Origin: a virus
DNA length: 44,581 nucleotides
Virus record (IMG/VR): IMGVR_UViG_3300031963_011114
Span: 1-44,581 of that record
Reading direction: 5' to 3' (one strand)
Of this stretch, positions 1-8,223 are shown piece by piece. Each line of letters opens with the position of its first letter. Position 1 is the stretch's first letter. The notes under the pieces are model-generated. The model was given only the letters and a program-made list of their open reading frames with translations, had not been told where the DNA came from and made no database searches. Made by a program: the position numbers and the translations under genes.

Positions 1-172
1 TAATATCACTTGCACTTGTAGCGGTTTGTGGATATTTAAATTTTTCTGGTTTCTGACTGATATCTGGACTATTAATAGTATCTACACCAGTAGTACCCAA
101 TCCACCACCTTGTGAATAGGGTAATCCCGTCATCATTCTATCGCCCATTTCGTTTTCTTTTAATTTTGGCAT
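1..172 (-). CDS. Unknown protein, N-terminal part only
   Basis: An open frame begins with ATG at 172 and runs off the left edge without a stop, giving 57 codons. The visible protein starts MPKLKENEMGDRMM and is rich in Gly, Ser, Thr and Pro, with a GGGLGTTG stretch at about residues 22-29. There is no signal peptide or membrane segment. Its ATG lies 16 bases beyond the stop of the GT4 gene at 189, so the two minus-strand genes may be co-transcribed. The low-complexity start would suit a virion or linker protein, but I do not recognise a family and assign no function. Confidence 0.55.
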   Translation of the reverse strand, partial: MPKLKENEMGDRMMTGLPYSQGGGLGTTGVDTINSPDISQKPEKFKYPQTATSASDI

Positions 173-188
173 ATATATAAATATTAAA

Positions 189-1121
189 TCAGTTTAGTAT
201 AGAATAAAAATCTTTTACCATACAATTAATTGTTTTTTCATTTAAAATATAGTCATATGCTGCCTCAATTTTATTTTGATCGTGTTTATAATTTAAAATT
301 AATTTTTTTAATTCTTGATTGGATGAATAGATGTTTCCGTATTGTTTCATATCAGTCGCTCCTGCGATATCTCTACTAATCCATGGAATTTTGTTGATCA
401 TTGCATCTAATAAAACCAATCCAAATCCCTCACTATAACTATTCATTATGTATACATCCGCATTTGCAAGTATATTTAAATAATCCAATCGATTATTTAT
501 TTTAAAAACTTCTATATTTTTATTCGTTGAAATAGGAGGATCACCTATATATCCTGTTAAAATCAATTTAGTATTTGGTACGTTTAACTCTGTAAATATA
601 TCAATTAAATCACAAAATCCTTTATGAGCACCAAATCCCCCGGAACTTAAAAAAACGAAATCATTATGTGTTGATTTTGTTCCAAAACAATCATTCAAAT
701 CGACAGAATATCTGATATGTTTAGCTTTTGCTGCACAATTATATTTTAAAGCATGATTAAAATCATATGATGTGCCCCATCCTATTGCCGTCGCGTGTTT
801 AAAACCATTTATTGCACTTTCGCTATCAGATGGTTTAATTATCCAGTATAAAGTTTTTGCTTTGATTTTTTTAATATTTAATAATGCATAATCTTGAATT
901 GGCATATCATTTCCGTGAATGATTATCCAATCATATTGGCATGAAAATAATTCGTTTCTATCATTAATAACTGTGACATTTCCATAATTTCCCTGACTGC
1001 AATCAGTCAAAACGGTTACTTGATATTTTTCTTTAGCCATCGCTTCACTAATTAATTTAATATTATATTCCGATCCTCCATTGTAAGGATACGTGCGATG
1101 TACAACAAATAAAAGTTTCAT
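189..1121 (-). CDS. Glycosyltransferase family 4 (GT-B fold)
   Basis: This 310-residue protein has the layout of a retaining GT4 enzyme, which moves a sugar from a nucleotide donor to an acceptor in the cytoplasm. The N-terminal Rossmann half carries the Gly-rich acceptor loop (PYNGGSEYN, residues 12-20). The C-terminal donor domain opens at about 155 (FVFLSSGGFGAHKGF) and ends in the conserved block at 221-240, where SEGFGLVLLDA supplies the E-x6-D version of the family's E-x7-E motif. It is shorter than many GT4 proteins (350-400 residues) but both domains are present. There is no membrane segment. The start is only 13 bases from the stop of the upstream methyltransferase, so the two look co-transcribed. 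Sugar specificity cannot be read from sequence. Confidence 0.85.
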   Translation of the reverse strand: MKLLFVVHRTYPYNGGSEYNIKLISEAMAKEKYQVTVLTDCSQGNYGNVTVINDRNELFSCQYDWIIIHGNDMPIQDYALLNIKKIKAKTLYWIIKPSDSESAINGFKHATAIGWGTSYDFNHALKYNCAAKAKHIRYSVDLNDCFGTKSTHNDFVFLSSGGFGAHKGFCDLIDIFTELNVPNTKLILTGYIGDPPISTNKNIEVFKINNRLDYLNILANADVYIMNSYSEGFGLVLLDAMINKIPWISRDIAGATDMKQYGNIYSSNQELKKLILNYKHDQNKIEAAYDYILNEKTINCMVKDFYSILN

Positions 1122-1134
1122 ATAGATTTAAATA

Positions 1135-1825
1135 TTATTTTTCAATAATAACCACTAACCAATCGGTAATTTTTTCTTCTTCTTCAATAGTTAACTGACA
1201 ATTAATTGTCGATGTTGGTAATAAATCATTAACACAAATTTCATCGCCGCATTTATTACTAATATAAAATTTAGAGTTTTTAATGAAAAAATTCCAATTG
1301 TGCAATCCGTGATAATTTTCAACAATACCTTCATTTATTTTGTGTTCAAGAATAACATATTTATTGGAAACATTCACCATTTCCTGAATACATTTTATTG
1401 GATTATATGTATGATCAATACTATTTCTAGCATAAACAATATCAAATGAATTGTGTTGAAAATTCAAAGATAATTCCGATGCATCCAATGCGATTGGAAT
1501 CGTTGGAGGATAAACATTATACTGATTATACAATTTATAATAACTTTCTGCTAAATAATCTACCGCAGTTAGTTGTATATTTTTTGTGGACGTTCTTCCC
1601 AAAAAAGGAAAAGGACCAGATCCTACATCCAAAATTGTTATTTTATTTTTTTTTTATTGAATCTATCAACAATTGAACATTTCTATGAACCGGTAATTCT
1701 ATGTATAATCTAGTTTTTACATATTGATGTAAATATGAATTTGTATCTGTGGTATATTTATAAAATACATTATTCCAATGAGATATTTCAGTATCTACTA
1801 AAAATTTCCAATCTTCAATAGTCAT
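1135..1825 (-). CDS. SAM methyltransferase interrupted by a frameshift at an A10 tract
   Basis: Two minus-strand frames join into one class I methyltransferase of about 226 residues. The first runs from ATG 1825 (MTIEDWKFLV; ATG 1831 is possible) to a TAA just after ten A residues (coding strand, 1655 down to 1646). The second resumes without an ATG and reads KITILDVGSGP, the SAM-binding motif I. Loss of one A (or gain of two) joins them as ...LLIDSIKKNKITILDVGSGP, a typical helix-then-motif-I arrangement. After that come an acidic strand end (TAVDYL), FDIVYARNSIDH and EHKINEG. The likely role is methylation of a sugar or glycan, given the flanking glycosyltransferases. The break may be a sequencing error, a real mutation, or a site rescued by polymerase slippage. 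A TTG start at 1632 would remove the helix before motif I and is less likely. Confidence 0.75.
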
Positions 1826-1835
1826 ATGCATATAT

Positions 1836-2567
1836 ATGTTTATGAATTGTATTGTATCATTTAATACAAAAAATAATCCACATATCGTTTCTTCAAATGT
1901 TGAAGAAAGTATTAAATGTGCATGTGCAAATTGGAATTGTAAATATCTACGCATAGAAACTCCACTTCAACCAAGTAGATTTCATGATATGTTTACAAAA
2001 TTATACTTACCATATCAAACATTAAATTTTGATAGATGTATGTATCTTGATACTGATGTGTTGATAAAACACGATTCACCAAATCCCTTTGATATTTTCA
2101 ACGACACGGATTATTTTTATGTTGTCAAAGACATGCAGCAGACATTTCTTTCAGATGAAATCAAACAGGATTTCAAAAACAATCAACTTTGTAGACCTTG
2201 GTATAACGAATGTAAACGCGTATTAAATGTCAATTTAGAGTATCAAATATACAACGATAATTTTTTTAATGCTGGAATGTTCTTATTTACTCCACAAAAA
2301 CATTTGTATTTATTCGATCATATGATCAAAGCATTGTCGTTGATACAAGATCCGTATCCACGAATTCATCAAGTTGAACAGGCATTGTTAAACTATACTA
2401 CTATGTATTATTTGAATGATAAACTGATACATATTTCTAAAGAATGGAATTATATTGATCCGCCATTAAATTCAAAAACTATGGAAGGATATATTTATCA
2501 TTTCACTGGATGGTATTATGATACTTACAAATCACAATTAAACAATTTTAAATTATGGCAAAAATAG
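1836..2567 (+). CDS. Glycosyltransferase family 8 (glycogenin-like)
   Basis: The 243-residue protein is a GT-A fold retaining glycosyltransferase of the GT8 type. Residues 62-76 (LNFDRCMYLDTDVLI) contain the DxD metal and nucleotide-sugar motif as D72-T-D74, preceded by the usual hydrophobic strand. Residues 140-152 (NDNFFNAGMFLFT) match the GT8 FNAG(V/M) block that closes the donor site. Start ATG 1836 or ATG 1842 gives the same domain. The start faces that of the methyltransferase on the other strand with about 10 bases between them, so the divergent promoters must overlap the genes. Its end overlaps the next glycosyltransferase by 13 bases. Members transfer glucose, galactose or other sugars; specificity is unknown here. 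Confidence 0.85.
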   Translation: MFMNCIVSFNTKNNPHIVSSNVEESIKCACANWNCKYLRIETPLQPSRFHDMFTKLYLPYQTLNFDRCMYLDTDVLIKHDSPNPFDIFNDTDYFYVVKDMQQTFLSDEIKQDFKNNQLCRPWYNECKRVLNVNLEYQIYNDNFFNAGMFLFTPQKHLYLFDHMIKALSLIQDPYPRIHQVEQALLNYTTMYYLNDKLIHISKEWNYIDPPLNSKTMEGYIYHFTGWYYDTYKSQLNNFKLWQK

Positions 2568-3262
2568 CAATATTAACGATTGCAACTGATAAATATATTT
2601 CATTTTTAGAACCATTGCACAGAAGTATATTTTTAAAGTTTCTACCAGATCACGATAAAACTTTATTTGTATTTACAGATAAAGATATAAATTATATAAA
2701 TACAAACACTATTAAAATCAATTGTTTACCATGGCCAATTACCACTTTAATGAGATTTTTTTATTTTAATAGTATATCAAGTCTATTACAAACATTTGAT
2801 TATATTTATTATATTGATTGCGATATGTTGGTACATACCACTATCACAGAAGAAATATTACCCGTTAATAATGAAATTGTTGCGGCAAAACACTTTTATT
2901 TAGAAAATTCTACCGGAACATATGAAACAAATATAAATTCAACCGCATATGTAGAAGTTACGGATATGCTATATGGAAAATATTGTCAGGCTTGTTTTTT
3001 TGGATCGAATGCACAATCTTTTATTAAAATGACTATGGAATTGAATGAAAATATTAATAAAGATTTAAAAAATAATTATATCGCTATATGGCATGACGAG
3101 TCTCATTTTAATAAATACATTTTAAATAATCCTTGCAAATTATTACATTCAGGATATACACATCCTCCATTTATTTATGAAAAGGAGAATAAAAATCCAG
3201 TAAAATTATTGCATTTGAATGCACATGCTACTGGTATTAAAAATATTAATATTATAGGATAG
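2555..3262 (+). CDS. Glycosyltransferase family 6 (ABO blood-group transferase-like)
   Basis: The 235-residue protein matches GT6, the family of ABO transferases and alpha-1,3-galactosyltransferase. Visible marks are IAILTIATDKY at 4-14, an FVFTD strand at 38-42, YYIDCDML at 85-92 with DCD as the metal-binding DxD, YCQACFFGS at 143-151 (in GT6 usually a YYQGxxFGG-like run), and the diagnostic WHDESHFNKY at 179-188. The family adds GalNAc or Gal in alpha-1,3 linkage with retention. Like bacterial members it lacks the membrane anchor and stem of animal enzymes and is essentially the bare catalytic domain. Many bacterial GT6 proteins have NxN instead of DxD, so the DxD form here is notable. The start overlaps the GT8 gene, which suggests coupled translation. 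Confidence 0.9.
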   Translation: MAKIAILTIATDKYISFLEPLHRSIFLKFLPDHDKTLFVFTDKDINYINTNTIKINCLPWPITTLMRFFYFNSISSLLQTFDYIYYIDCDMLVHTTITEEILPVNNEIVAAKHFYLENSTGTYETNINSTAYVEVTDMLYGKYCQACFFGSNAQSFIKMTMELNENINKDLKNNYIAIWHDESHFNKYILNNPCKLLHSGYTHPPFIYEKENKNPVKLLHLNAHATGIKNINIIG

Positions 3263-3288
3263 TAAAAAATACTTTTTATTTAAATTAG

Positions 3289-3326
3289 AAAAAGATTCAA
3301 ATGACTTGTCATAGAATGTTGAATCT
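3289..3326 (-). terminator. Probable intrinsic terminator of the minus-strand glycan operon
   Basis: Arms AGATTCAA (3293-3300) and TTGAATCT (3319-3326) enclose a second small hairpin, ATGAC-tt-GTCAT (3301-3312). Read on the minus strand the structure is followed by a run of U just after the GT25 stop at 3340, as in rho-independent terminators. It sits between convergent genes. Function is inferred from structure and position. Confidence 0.5.
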
Positions 3327-3339
3327 AAAGTGAATAGTT

Positions 3340-4023
3340 TTAGTATGATTCAAAATTTGCATCCAATGTTAAAGATGCAAATGTTTTATCATTGTTATCA
3401 AATAATTCAGGATTTTGTTGCTGAAGTAACGACATTTGATTTACTAATGGAGGATTTAAAACGTAATGTTTTAATTGTTTTAATGATTTTAATTGTATTT
3501 GAACATCAACTGCCGCTTGGATTTGACTATTGGTATCTATCAGTGTTGGTATACTTGATTTTTTAATCATATAAGCATGTGTACACATCGGGGGATGTAT
3601 TGGATATATTATTCCATCTGATATAATAGTATTGTGTTCCATTTGTGGTAAACAACAATGTCCAACAAACACATATTGCCAATCATTCGGCAATCTGGAT
3701 TTTATTTCTAGGAATTTTTCGGTGAAATTATCTACCAGTTGTGCGTCATCTTCTAGAATTAAAACTTCATCATATGAGCTGTGCCATATTGTTTTCCATA
3801 ACATATAATGAGATAAAATACATCCGATACGACCTTGTCTTATAAATATCTCTTTGTCGTGTTCCGTAAATGGTATTGTTGTTCTTAATCCGGATAATGG
3901 ACCATCGAATCCTTCAAAAAATTCAACATCAACATTATGTTTTTTAAAATGGGATTCAGCGTATTCTTTTCGCTTTGGGGTGCTTTTTAAAGTTAAACAG
4001 AATATTTTTGGTAATTTGTTCAT
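3340..4023 (-). CDS. Glycosyltransferase family 25 (LPS biosynthesis type)
   Basis: With ATG 4023 as start the protein has 227 residues and begins MNKLPKIFCLTLKSTPKRK, the typical GT25 opening in which a hydrophobic strand is followed by a basic residue cluster. GRIGCILSHYMLWK (65-78) and VLILEDDAQLV (87-97) are the two hallmark blocks, the second providing the acidic metal and donor site. GT25 enzymes add galactose or glucose in LPS and lipo-oligosaccharide synthesis, and collagen galactosyltransferases belong to the same family. The start overlaps the FkbM gene stop as ATGA, which fixes the start and implies translational coupling. It is the last gene of the operon that begins at 10,274. 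Confidence 0.88.
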   Translation of the reverse strand: MNKLPKIFCLTLKSTPKRKEYAESHFKKHNVDVEFFEGFDGPLSGLRTTIPFTEHDKEIFIRQGRIGCILSHYMLWKTIWHSSYDEVLILEDDAQLVDNFTEKFLEIKSRLPNDWQYVFVGHCCLPQMEHNTIISDGIIYPIHPPMCTHAYMIKKSSIPTLIDTNSQIQAAVDVQIQLKSLKQLKHYVLNPPLVNQMSLLQQQNPELFDNNDKTFASLTLDANFESY

Positions 4024-4892
4024 ATTAATGCTCGGCAAAATAGATATCCACAATTATTATAATTGTCATTTTCAGTTGATAATTCGGGATAAAATGTATA
4101 TTTGTTAATTTTTACAATCTCATAATTTTTAACAGGAATATACTTTTTAATATCATTCAAATCTTCAAGACACGTTGAGTGTAACTCAATTAAAAAATTA
4201 GGTTTGTATTGTTTTATTACTTGTTGTGATTGCTCTAAAATTTTTACTTCTTCTCCTTCAGTGTCTAATTTAATTAACATATTATTAGAACAATATGGCA
4301 ATAAATCATCTAGTGTTTTAGTTATACAATCACAACTTTCAAAATTTTCATTGCAAAATTTAAATTTATCCAAATTAGTAAATGATAAATTATTTCTTTG
4401 ATTTGTAATATAATAATTGTATGCAAAAATATTATTTATATTATTAATTTCAAGATTTTTTTGTAGTATTGCAAAATTTTTTATATACGGTTCGATTGCA
4501 ATTACCTTTTTAGAAATTGATGAATAATTTAATGAATAGAATCCATGATGTGCTCCAACATCAATAATTGTATCCAGTTTATTGTACGTATTATCAATAT
4601 TATTGAGTTTTTGATAAAGGTCAATTAAATAATTATTTGTGTTTTTATTTGCATACAAATGATCTTTGAAATTTATTTTATTATAAAAAAACAAAGTACA
4701 TAAAATTAATTCAAAAGAAATATATGATTTGTAATTTTCATTTTTTTTCAAACTCACATGAACTGGATATGGATCTGTTGTTTTGTAAATAACAACATCA
4801 TCATACCATGCTTTTCCAGTTTCATCACCAATATAAAAATTAAAATCGTTATATGGATATCCCGCTGTTATTTTTGTAATGTAATTATTCAT
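4020..4892 (-). CDS. FkbM-family methyltransferase
   Basis: This 290-residue protein has an N-terminal segment of about 105 residues without recognisable motifs, then an FkbM-type SAM domain. IIDVGAHHGFYSL (109-121) is motif I, VIAIEP (130-135) is the acidic strand end, and IKLDTEGEE with the following helix (about 202-215) is the family's characteristic K-x-D-x-E-G-E block. FkbM proteins O-methylate sugars or polyketides and are common in glycan clusters. The start overlaps the upstream stop by one base (TAATG) and its stop overlaps the GT25 start, so it is tightly coupled. The likely substrate is a sugar hydroxyl, by context only. Confidence 0.85.
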   Translation of the reverse strand: MNNYITKITAGYPYNDFNFYIGDETGKAWYDDVVIYKTTDPYPVHVSLKKNENYKSYISFELILCTLFFYNKINFKDHLYANKNTNNYLIDLYQKLNNIDNTYNKLDTIIDVGAHHGFYSLNYSSISKKVIAIEPYIKNFAILQKNLEINNINNIFAYNYYITNQRNNLSFTNLDKFKFCNENFESCDCITKTLDDLLPYCSNNMLIKLDTEGEEVKILEQSQQVIKQYKPNFLIELHSTCLEDLNDIKKYIPVKNYEIVKINKYTFYPELSTENDNYNNCGYLFCRALI

Positions 4893-5500
4893 TATAATTT
4901 AATATATAGGTTACAATGATTATTAATATCATCCGATTTGGCTTTATCAATTAATTGTAATTTAAAGTTTTGTTCTATTAATTCGATTGCTTTTTTACTT
5001 TGTTCCCAATCGGCGTCATTAAACCATAAAAATCCACCAGATTTTATTTTTGGTACATATAATGAAACGTTTTGACACGCTGATAATGCTTCGTGATTTC
5101 CATCAATATGAAGGATGTCTATAGGAAAATTTATATTATTAGCGACATTCATCGAATTATCTTTTAAAATATGTACGAAATGTTCTGTTTCAGATTCTCT
5201 TATATTCGTTATACATTGATCATAAATCATGTCATAGTTTAATGAACTCCACCATTTAATGTCATTTTCATTTGTCATATGCATTAAGCAATCTATTGGA
5301 TTCCATGAATCAATTCCATATATTTTTCCGATTTTGTTTTTCTTCATTGCCAATGCTTGACATATTAAAGATTTTCCATAAAAAACACCTATTTCTACTA
5401 CACGTTGTGGTTTGGTAGCTAATATAAGACTTGTCATTTTTGTCATTTTTTCAGTGCTACACCACCCTTCTATACCTTTTACTAAATTATAATTTATCAT
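4892..5500 (-). CDS. Class I SAM methyltransferase (Methyltransf_24-like)
   Basis: The 202-residue protein has RVVEIGVFYGKSLI at about 33-46 (motif I with the E-I-G-x-x-x-G form), IYGIDSW near 60, DILHIDGNHE near 128 and a GGFLWFND strand near 154. This is the pattern of Methyltransf_24 and cephalosporin-hydroxylase-like enzymes, which bind a metal through the H-I-D-G-x-H block and methylate sugars. Start and stop overlap both neighbours (ATGA at 5497-5500; TAATG at 4892), so it is an internal gene of the operon. The most likely task is tailoring of a glycan residue. Confidence 0.8.
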   Translation of the reverse strand: MINYNLVKGIEGWCSTEKMTKMTSLILATKPQRVVEIGVFYGKSLICQALAMKKNKIGKIYGIDSWNPIDCLMHMTNENDIKWWSSLNYDMIYDQCITNIRESETEHFVHILKDNSMNVANNINFPIDILHIDGNHEALSACQNVSLYVPKIKSGGFLWFNDADWEQSKKAIELIEQNFKLQLIDKAKSDDINNHCNLYIKL

Positions 5501-6114
5501 AACTTATTTTTAAATAATCCGGTTAAAATATTTGTATTACCATCCACTGGTTTACGAATGACATCTTCTATATTTGAATATTTTACTAGATCAAAATTTA
5601 TTTCATTCATAAAGTTTTCTAACGAAGTTTTGTTAAAATGCCATATATGTTCATTTGGTTTTCGGTGCTTCCAATTAAAAAACCAATCGTCAGAAAAATA
5701 ATGACATTCTGGTACTGATATTAGATAATATTTCGTTTTAATATTTTTTATATCGTATACATCATCAAAATGCTCTAATACGTCAAACAACGTTACGACA
5801 TCAAATGTATTTTCATACAATGAATTTATCTTTTTAATTTTATTTGGTGCCGGATAGTTTGATACATCATATCCATAACAGTTTTCTATTATATCGGCAC
5901 TAACTGTTAAAAAATCACCATTACCATATCCAACATCCAATAATGATTTTGGAATAAAGTTTAAATTTCCAAGTAAAAATCCAAGACGCAAATAGCTTAT
6001 CTGTAAACTAGATGTTCTAATTTTATTATAATAATCAAAATATTCTTTTGTAATTTTATTTACAATATTTTGTTTTATAAGTTTATTGTTTAATTGTATA
6101 TAATTATCAATCAT
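5497..6114 (-). CDS. Class I SAM methyltransferase (Methyltransf_23-like)
   Basis: The 205-residue protein carries SLLDVGYGNGDFL at about 57-69 (motif I), a YGYDVSNYP segment at about 82-90 and FDVVTLFDVLEHF at about 104-116, the D-V-L-E-H motif of Methyltransf_11/23 enzymes. The later HIWHFNKTSLENFM segment is typical of methyltransferases in O-antigen clusters. It overlaps the upstream GT9-like gene by 8 bases and the downstream methyltransferase by 4. It is the first of three consecutive methyltransferases in this operon, so the product probably carries several methyl groups. The substrate is not identifiable. Confidence 0.85.
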   Translation of the reverse strand: MIDNYIQLNNKLIKQNIVNKITKEYFDYYNKIRTSSLQISYLRLGFLLGNLNFIPKSLLDVGYGNGDFLTVSADIIENCYGYDVSNYPAPNKIKKINSLYENTFDVVTLFDVLEHFDDVYDIKNIKTKYYLISVPECHYFSDDWFFNWKHRKPNEHIWHFNKTSLENFMNEINFDLVKYSNIEDVIRKPVDGNTNILTGLFKNKL

Positions 6115-7021
6115 TCTCTGTTAAAACATTATCTAATTTCATAGTTAAATTAGGAAATAAATCTAGACCACTTTTAAAGTTAAGTAGTGTTTGTACTAGT
6201 TCATGTCTAAAATAAATAATACTAGGTTTATTAAATACACCACCCAATAGTCCGGCAAAGCTTTCGGTTGATAAAACATTGGAAGCGTTGTATATTTGTT
6301 TAAATGTGTCTTCTAAATAAAGATCGCCGCACATATTTATGAATATTTTGTTTGGATATAATGGCTGAAGCTTTTCAATACAGCGTTGTGTCAAATCATA
6401 ATCTATAGTGCTGCCAACAAATTTATTAACAATTATATTATTTGATTCAATCCAATTTGTTAAATTTGAGAATGATATTCGTTTATGACATTTTGCAAAT
6501 TTATCAACGTGATGCGGTGAATAATGATGACTACAATACTGCACTATATTATAATTTTCTGTGATATCCTCTTTCAAGAAAGCAAATCGCTCTTGATAAA
6601 ATTTAATTATAGCATCACTACTAATAATAGAATGGAAATGATTCCAAAGTTCTAGTTTATTATCTAACATACATTCAATTGACGCATTTCTTTTAGAGAA
6701 ATAATGTTTAATCGTGTCTTCTATCTTTTGTCTACTTGACGGATTATCTTTTATTTCATCGGATATACCGCAAATATATGTAAAATCATCCAAAATATTC
6801 GCTTTTTTATACAATGTCAGTAGTTCTGTATAAATTGCCCATGTTGAATCAATCTGGCCTTCGCACGTAAGTTTCAACTCTATTTGATTTGCAATATGCA
6901 ATATTGCAATCTTTCTTAATTGTTTTAACTGTGCGTAGTGATATAATGCAAAAAATAGTCGAGCACCAGCAACAGTGTCGCCGATGCTGTTTGCATTCAT
7001 GAAGAAATATCCGATATTCAT
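6107..7021 (-). CDS. Putative GT9-like (heptosyltransferase-type) glycosyltransferase
   Basis: The 304-residue protein resembles GT-B transferases only faintly. The N-terminal NANSIGDTVAGARLFFAL (about 9-26) mirrors the G-x-G-D-x-x-x-x-P-x-l-x-x-L loop of ADP-heptose transferases, and NASNVLSTESFAGLLGGVFNKPSIIYF near 250-277 mirrors their C-terminal donor-site block, in which a conserved Ser/His pair precedes a Gly- and Pro-containing strand. The middle is not conserved enough to recognise. Its place inside a string of glycosyltransferases and methyltransferases supports the call. Alternatives are another GT-B family or a structural relative without transfer activity. Confidence 0.45.
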   Translation of the reverse strand: MNIGYFFMNANSIGDTVAGARLFFALYHYAQLKQLRKIAILHIANQIELKLTCEGQIDSTWAIYTELLTLYKKANILDDFTYICGISDEIKDNPSSRQKIEDTIKHYFSKRNASIECMLDNKLELWNHFHSIISSDAIIKFYQERFAFLKEDITENYNIVQYCSHHYSPHHVDKFAKCHKRISFSNLTNWIESNNIIVNKFVGSTIDYDLTQRCIEKLQPLYPNKIFINMCGDLYLEDTFKQIYNASNVLSTESFAGLLGGVFNKPSIIYFRHELVQTLLNFKSGLDLFPNLTMKLDNVLTEND

Positions 7022-8223
7022 ATTTTTTCAAAAAATATCATGTATGTGTTATTTACATTTTTTTTAATTATTGTTTTTTTGTAATTGCTTATAATTAAAT
7101 TGTCATTATTTGAAAAATATAAAATATATTTTATATCTTTGATATTTGATGGAACTTGTTGATTGTTTAATACTAATAAATCATAATTTTCATAATTAAT
7201 ATCGTCTAATATTTTACTATCTTTGAATATAATGTTAATTTTATAATTAAATAAATAATTTAAGTGATGTAAAATATCATGTTGTAATTGTGGTTCATCT
7301 CGTATTGTTGTGAACTGAAGTGGTTTAAGATGTAGTAAAATTCTAGAAATATATGCTCTATCAGTTTTATACTCGATAATATTTTGAATATTATATTTTT
7401 TAAGATCGATTATTTCATCAAAAAAACCAACGGCATTGTTTTGTGGATTGTGTATATTTACTGAAGAGATTTGATTATTAAGATATTGTCTTTCAAAATC
7501 AAACAAATCTACATCGGATTGTTCCACATAAAAATGTTTTGTATTCAAATGCATATCTTCATTTAGATTAAATGTATTTTTCCACTTATACAAAAAATAA
7601 AATAAGTTACGATCTTTGAAATCTGAAAATTTAGTTGTTATCAGTGGCTCCGCAGTGCCCCGTTTATTACCGAGTACTTCTGTTTCTTCAAAATTGTTTA
7701 TCATTCTAACCGATTTAAATCCGATACAATTATGAGATATATTATTATTTTGTTTTTTTCTAATTCTTTCAACCATATCAGAATCTTCAAAATAACATGG
7801 CCATATATTCTCATCAAAATATCCGGTTTTTTCAATCCAAGCTGGTGAAGCGATGAAAGCTGCCCAATGATTACACCATATTAAATGTATATTATCTTCT
7901 TTTAGATTTTTATTAAATTTATCATATATACTTTTTAATGAATCATTTGATGTAAAATAGATATCATCGCATATAAACATTATCGTTTGACCCGATGCAA
8001 TTTTTATTATTTGATTTAGTGCTCTACACGTTCCATAGTTATACGCATTTTTAATAATAGTAACGGGTATGTTTATATTTTTTTTCAATGTATATCCAAT
8101 TCCGTTATCAGATATGATTATTTCTTTAGGCAAGATTGATTGATCTTGCAAAGTGTTTAATAGGTCATCTAAATAGTCATATCGATTGTATGTAATTATT
8201 CCAAGAATAAAATCGGCGATCAT
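7018..8223 (-). CDS. GT2 glycosyltransferase with C-terminal extra domain
   Basis: Residues 1-160 of this 401-residue protein are a GT-A, GT2-type domain. FILGIITYNRYDYLDDLL is the opening strand-helix, PKEIIISDNG follows, YGTCRALNQIIKIASGQTIMFICDDI carries the DD metal site, and WPCYFEDSDMVERIRKK is the ED acceptor-site block. Residues from about 235 form a separate domain. A segment there (NIIEYKTDRAYISRILLHL) has the spacing of a methyltransferase motif I, and LLVLNNQ resembles motif IV, but the glycines are missing, so it is probably a degenerate or very divergent methyltransferase fold. The gene overlaps both neighbours by ATGA. Confidence 0.8.
   Translation of the reverse strand: MIADFILGIITYNRYDYLDDLLNTLQDQSILPKEIIISDNGIGYTLKKNINIPVTIIKNAYNYGTCRALNQIIKIASGQTIMFICDDIYFTSNDSLKSIYDKFNKNLKEDNIHLIWCNHWAAFIASPAWIEKTGYFDENIWPCYFEDSDMVERIRKKQNNNISHNCIGFKSVRMINNFEETEVLGNKRGTAEPLITTKFSDFKDRNLFYFLYKWKNTFNLNEDMHLNTKHFYVEQSDVDLFDFERQYLNNQISSVNIHNPQNNAVGFFDEIIDLKKYNIQNIIEYKTDRAYISRILLHLKPLQFTTIRDEPQLQHDILHHLNYLFNYKINIIFKDSKILDDINYENYDLLVLNNQQVPSNIKDIKYILYFSNNDNLIISNYKKTIIKKNVNNTYMIFFEKI

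Noticed and set aside
176-183. TATAAATA late-promoter octamer (also at 10288-10295 and 43064-43071)
   Set aside because: All three read on the plus strand where no plus-strand gene follows; chance occurrence is expected in AT-rich DNA.
1135-1632. A separate methyltransferase gene starting at TTG 1632
   Set aside because: It would start inside SAM motif I and lose the preceding strand and helix, which are present in the adjoining frame. A frameshift at A10 explains both parts.
1829-1954. N-terminal extension of the frameshifted methyltransferase to ATG 1954
   Set aside because: This stretch is antisense to the GT8 N-terminus, which has clear coding character; starts at 1825 or 1831 are sufficient.
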